This document shows, piece by piece, positions 5,930 to 7,008 of a stretch of 7,008 nucleotides of DNA. The stretch is from JANMEX01 sp031423755. Its GTDB lineage: Bacteria > Pseudomonadota > Alphaproteobacteria > Rhizobiales > Rhizobiaceae. Numbering within the stretch: the stretch's first letter is position 1; the number at the start of each line of letters is the position of its first letter. The notes under the pieces were generated by a model. It was not told the origin of the DNA. It saw only the letters and a program-made list of their open reading frames with translations, and searched no databases. The stretch covers positions 1 through 7,008 of the forward strand of contig JANPGC010000265.1 of NCBI GenBank assembly GCA_031423755.1, written 5' to 3'. The position numbers were made by a program, and so were the translations under genes.

Positions 5930-6643
5930 TCACTTCGGCTTTAGCGACGCAGCCACATTTCTGGAGACTGCTTCGCCCGACAGACGCGCACCGCCGCAGG
6001 TCTGGATCAGCGGTCCGGCAAGCGCTTCTCCGGCAAAATGGATGCGGCCATCGACCGGTTCGGCCAAAATATCGCGCGCCTCGGCCCTGCCCGGTCTGGC
6101 AGCCGCATAGGCACCGCGCACAGTGGGTTCAGCGCCCCAATTGGTCATCATCGAGCGGCCAACAGACTTGCGGACATCCGAGCCGAAAATGCCGGCGAGC
6201 CGATCAATCGCAAAATCCCGCGCCGCCTGTTCGCCCGCAACTGACAGTTCCCACGCAAAATCGCCGCCGACAAAGCCGACCATCAGGTCAGTATCGAACG
6301 GAAAGCACAGAAAATACATGTCATGGCGTGCTGGGCGTTCGATCAACAAATCTTCAAACGGCTTCAAGCCAAGCCGGACACCCGAAATTTCAAGCGGTAT
6401 TTTCGTCAGCATGCCCATCGGCAGGTCAAAGAACGAGTCTGTATAGCGCGCTGGCAATTCCGGATTGAACTCGATGTCACCAAAGGCAAGCACGCCCGTT
6501 GATACGGTGATGATGATCCGGTGGCAGCCGATTTTGCCACGCGGCGTCTCGACAGCAATCCGCTTGCCGGACCAGTCGATTCGCTTGACGGGGGTGCTGA
6601 GCTCCAACTCTGACGATCGGGGGCAGGCGGCAAGTGCCCCCAA
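5930..6643 (-). pseudogene. Flavin monoamine oxidase, 5'-truncated C-terminal half
   Basis: Residues read in this frame match the C-terminal half of FAD-dependent monoamine oxidases. Seen in order are LSTPVKRIDWSG, IIITVSTGVL, MTNWGAEPTVRGAYA and the diagnostic IHFAGEALAGPLIQTCGGARLSGEAV close to the C-terminus. Full-length members are around 400-450 residues and start with a GxGxxG FAD-binding fold; that half is missing. Only about 225-237 residues remain and no ATG start with a ribosome site is present. The frame opens at a TTG (6641-6643), preceded two codons earlier by an in-frame TGA, inside a hairpin. Family sequence seems to start around LSTPV (about 6600), so the break lies near 6600-6650. 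The 3' end is intact. Without the FAD-binding half no enzyme activity is expected. It is most likely a decayed remnant of a gene that once lay upstream of omp19. Confidence 0.85.
6587..6599 (+). repeat. 13-bp direct repeat, copy 1 (GACGGGGGTGCTG)
   Basis: Identical to the copy at 6755-6767, offset 168 bases. This copy lies in the oxidase remnant, encoding part of LSTPVK on the minus strand, next to the point where family homology stops. Confidence 0.6.
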
Positions 6644-6650
6644 TCGTCAG
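6610..6650. repeat. 16-bp-arm inverted repeat at the oxidase breakpoint
   Basis: CTGACGATCGGGGGCA (6610-6625) and TGCCCCCAATCGTCAG (6635-6650) pair at 15 of 16 positions around a 9-base loop. The one mismatch becomes a G-U pair in minus-strand RNA. There is no U-tract on either side, so it is not a normal terminator. It sits exactly at the truncated end of the monoamine oxidase frame. It could be the joined ends of an internally deleted insertion sequence, a mini-element, or a hairpin that promoted a deletion. No clear target-site duplication is seen. Confidence 0.6.
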
Positions 6651-6729
6651 AACGGCCAAGCTCAAGCTAGACTCGGAAGCGCCCCGAACGCGGCGATTGT
6701 CGCGTCAGACCAGAGTCGCTCTCCTGCCC

Positions 6730-6750
6730 CTGGCAGCTGGCAGCTGGCGG
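6730..6750 (+). repeat. Three tandem heptamers, CTGGCAG twice then CTGGCGG
   Basis: Two perfect and one 6/7 copy in a row, within non-coding sequence. It may be a simple slippage tract. Confidence 0.6.
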
Positions 6751-6754
6751 CCAA

Positions 6755-6767
6755 GACGGGGGTGCTG
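6755..6767 (+). repeat. 13-bp direct repeat, copy 2 (GACGGGGGTGCTG)
   Basis: Exact match to 6587-6599. On the minus strand it again reads STPV after a leucine-arginine, but no family sequence continues on either side. It may mark a duplication or rearrangement near the oxidase breakpoint, or be chance in G-rich DNA. Confidence 0.5.
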
Positions 6768-6784
6768 CGCAGCGGCCGTTCGCT

Positions 6785-6814
6785 GAAATTCCCTGTTACG
6801 AGCGTTAGGGAATT
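6785..6814. repeat. GAAATTCCCTGTT repeat, copy 1, with 8-bp inverted partner
   Basis: GAAATTCCCTGTT occupies 6785-6797. Its AATTCCCT core (6787-6794) is mirrored exactly by AGGGAATT (6807-6814) across 12 bases. Confidence 0.65.
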
Positions 6815-6864
6815 CGGCTTACGACGTGGCTATTTGGATGCTTTTTCAGACACTTGGTAGAGCG

Positions 6865-6876
6865 CTGGCGCGCCAG
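6865..6876. repeat. 12-bp perfect palindrome CTGGCGCGCCAG
   Basis: Self-complementary across all 12 positions, between the two GAAATTCCCTGTT copies. It could be a dimeric protein site or chance in GC-rich sequence. Confidence 0.45.
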
Positions 6877-6892
6877 GTTCCGCACGCGCGAC

Positions 6893-6930
6893 GAAATTCC
6901 CTGTTCTTTTCGCTGTTCTCAGGGAAAATT
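6893..6930. repeat. GAAATTCCCTGTT repeat, copy 2, with inverted partner
   Basis: The same 13-mer at 6893-6905 is followed by AGGGAAAATT (6921-6930), pairing TTCCCT with AGGGAA across 18 bases. Inside, CTGTTCT occurs twice, 11 bases apart. The offset between the two 13-mer copies is 108 bases. Confidence 0.65.
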
Positions 6931-7008
6931 CCGCGGAGACGAGTTCGCCGGGACTGCGTGCACCACCACCCACTCCTGCCGAACCGACTGTTGGAGACCG
7001 AGTACTTT

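Larger units (their letters stand above)
6651..7008. other. Region without a convincing gene, rich in short repeats
   Basis: 358 bases to the right edge hold no reading frame with a recognisable protein or good ribosome site on either strand. They contain the second 13-bp direct repeat, a triple heptamer, two GAAATTCCCTGTT repeats with inverted partners, and a 12-bp palindrome. I see no complete tRNA. The start of the truncated oxidase gene would be expected here but is absent. Confidence 0.6.

Noticed and set aside
5815..6468. A 217-codon plus-strand open frame opposite the oxidase remnant
   Set aside because: Low-complexity Arg/Pro/Ser-rich translation, no ribosome site, and the minus strand carries clear oxidase motifs.
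6465..6860. A plus-strand open frame of 131 codons crossing the oxidase junction
   Set aside because: It runs across the antisense of the oxidase, the hairpin and the repeat region, with no domain and no good start.
6852..6890. tRNA-like TTGGTAGAGCGC stretch resembling a D-arm
   Set aside because: No matching GCTC arm on the 5' side, no anticodon stem, and no TTCGA-type T-arm or acceptor follows, so it is not a tRNA gene.
1..7008. CRISPR array, rRNA genes or complete insertion sequence
   Set aside because: No regularly spaced direct repeats, no rRNA-like conserved stretches, and no transposase reading frame were seen.

Overview
The window is an alphaproteobacterial chromosome segment, most likely Hyphomicrobiales (Rhizobiales; Brucella/Mesorhizobium-like). 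The order of an Omp19-type lipoprotein, a ZapE/AFG1 ATPase, malate dehydrogenase, sucC and sucD, all on the minus strand, is the arrangement I recall around the TCA operon of that order. Every convincing gene is on the minus strand, so the biological reading direction runs from the right end to the left end of the window.

Right to left: 6651-7008 has no convincing gene and holds short repeats and palindromes, including two copies of GAAATTCCCTGTT that each open an inverted repeat. At 6610-6650 there is a 16-bp-arm hairpin. It sits where a flavin monoamine oxidase reading frame (5930-6643) begins abruptly without its FAD-binding N-terminal half, so that gene is a 5'-truncated remnant. A roughly 200-base spacer leads to omp19 (5167-5727), then a GC-rich hairpin, then zapE (3915-5105). 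A 235-base spacer with two inverted repeats precedes mdh (2714-3679), which is followed after 15 bases by sucC (1502-2698).

The unusual part is 361-1501. In related genomes sucC is normally followed closely by sucD. Here about 1.14 kb separates them. It holds a small three-helix membrane protein whose ATG abuts the sucC stop codon, a possible 40-codon ORF, and a complete type II toxin-antitoxin pair: a ribbon-helix-helix antitoxin and a VapC-like PIN toxin. The pair has its own near-consensus sigma-70 promoter, with the -10 box in the 9-bp spacer of a perfect 15-bp inverted repeat. The toxin stop codon lies 3 bases before the sucD ATG, and sucD runs off the left end of the window after 120 codons.

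Functionally, mdh, sucC and sucD encode malate dehydrogenase and both subunits of succinyl-CoA synthetase. The toxin-antitoxin insertion places an autoregulated promoter between the two subunit genes, so sucD (and probably sucA/sucB beyond the window) may be transcribed partly from a promoter controlled by the antitoxin-toxin complex. That is inference from layout and is the main hypothesis worth testing here.
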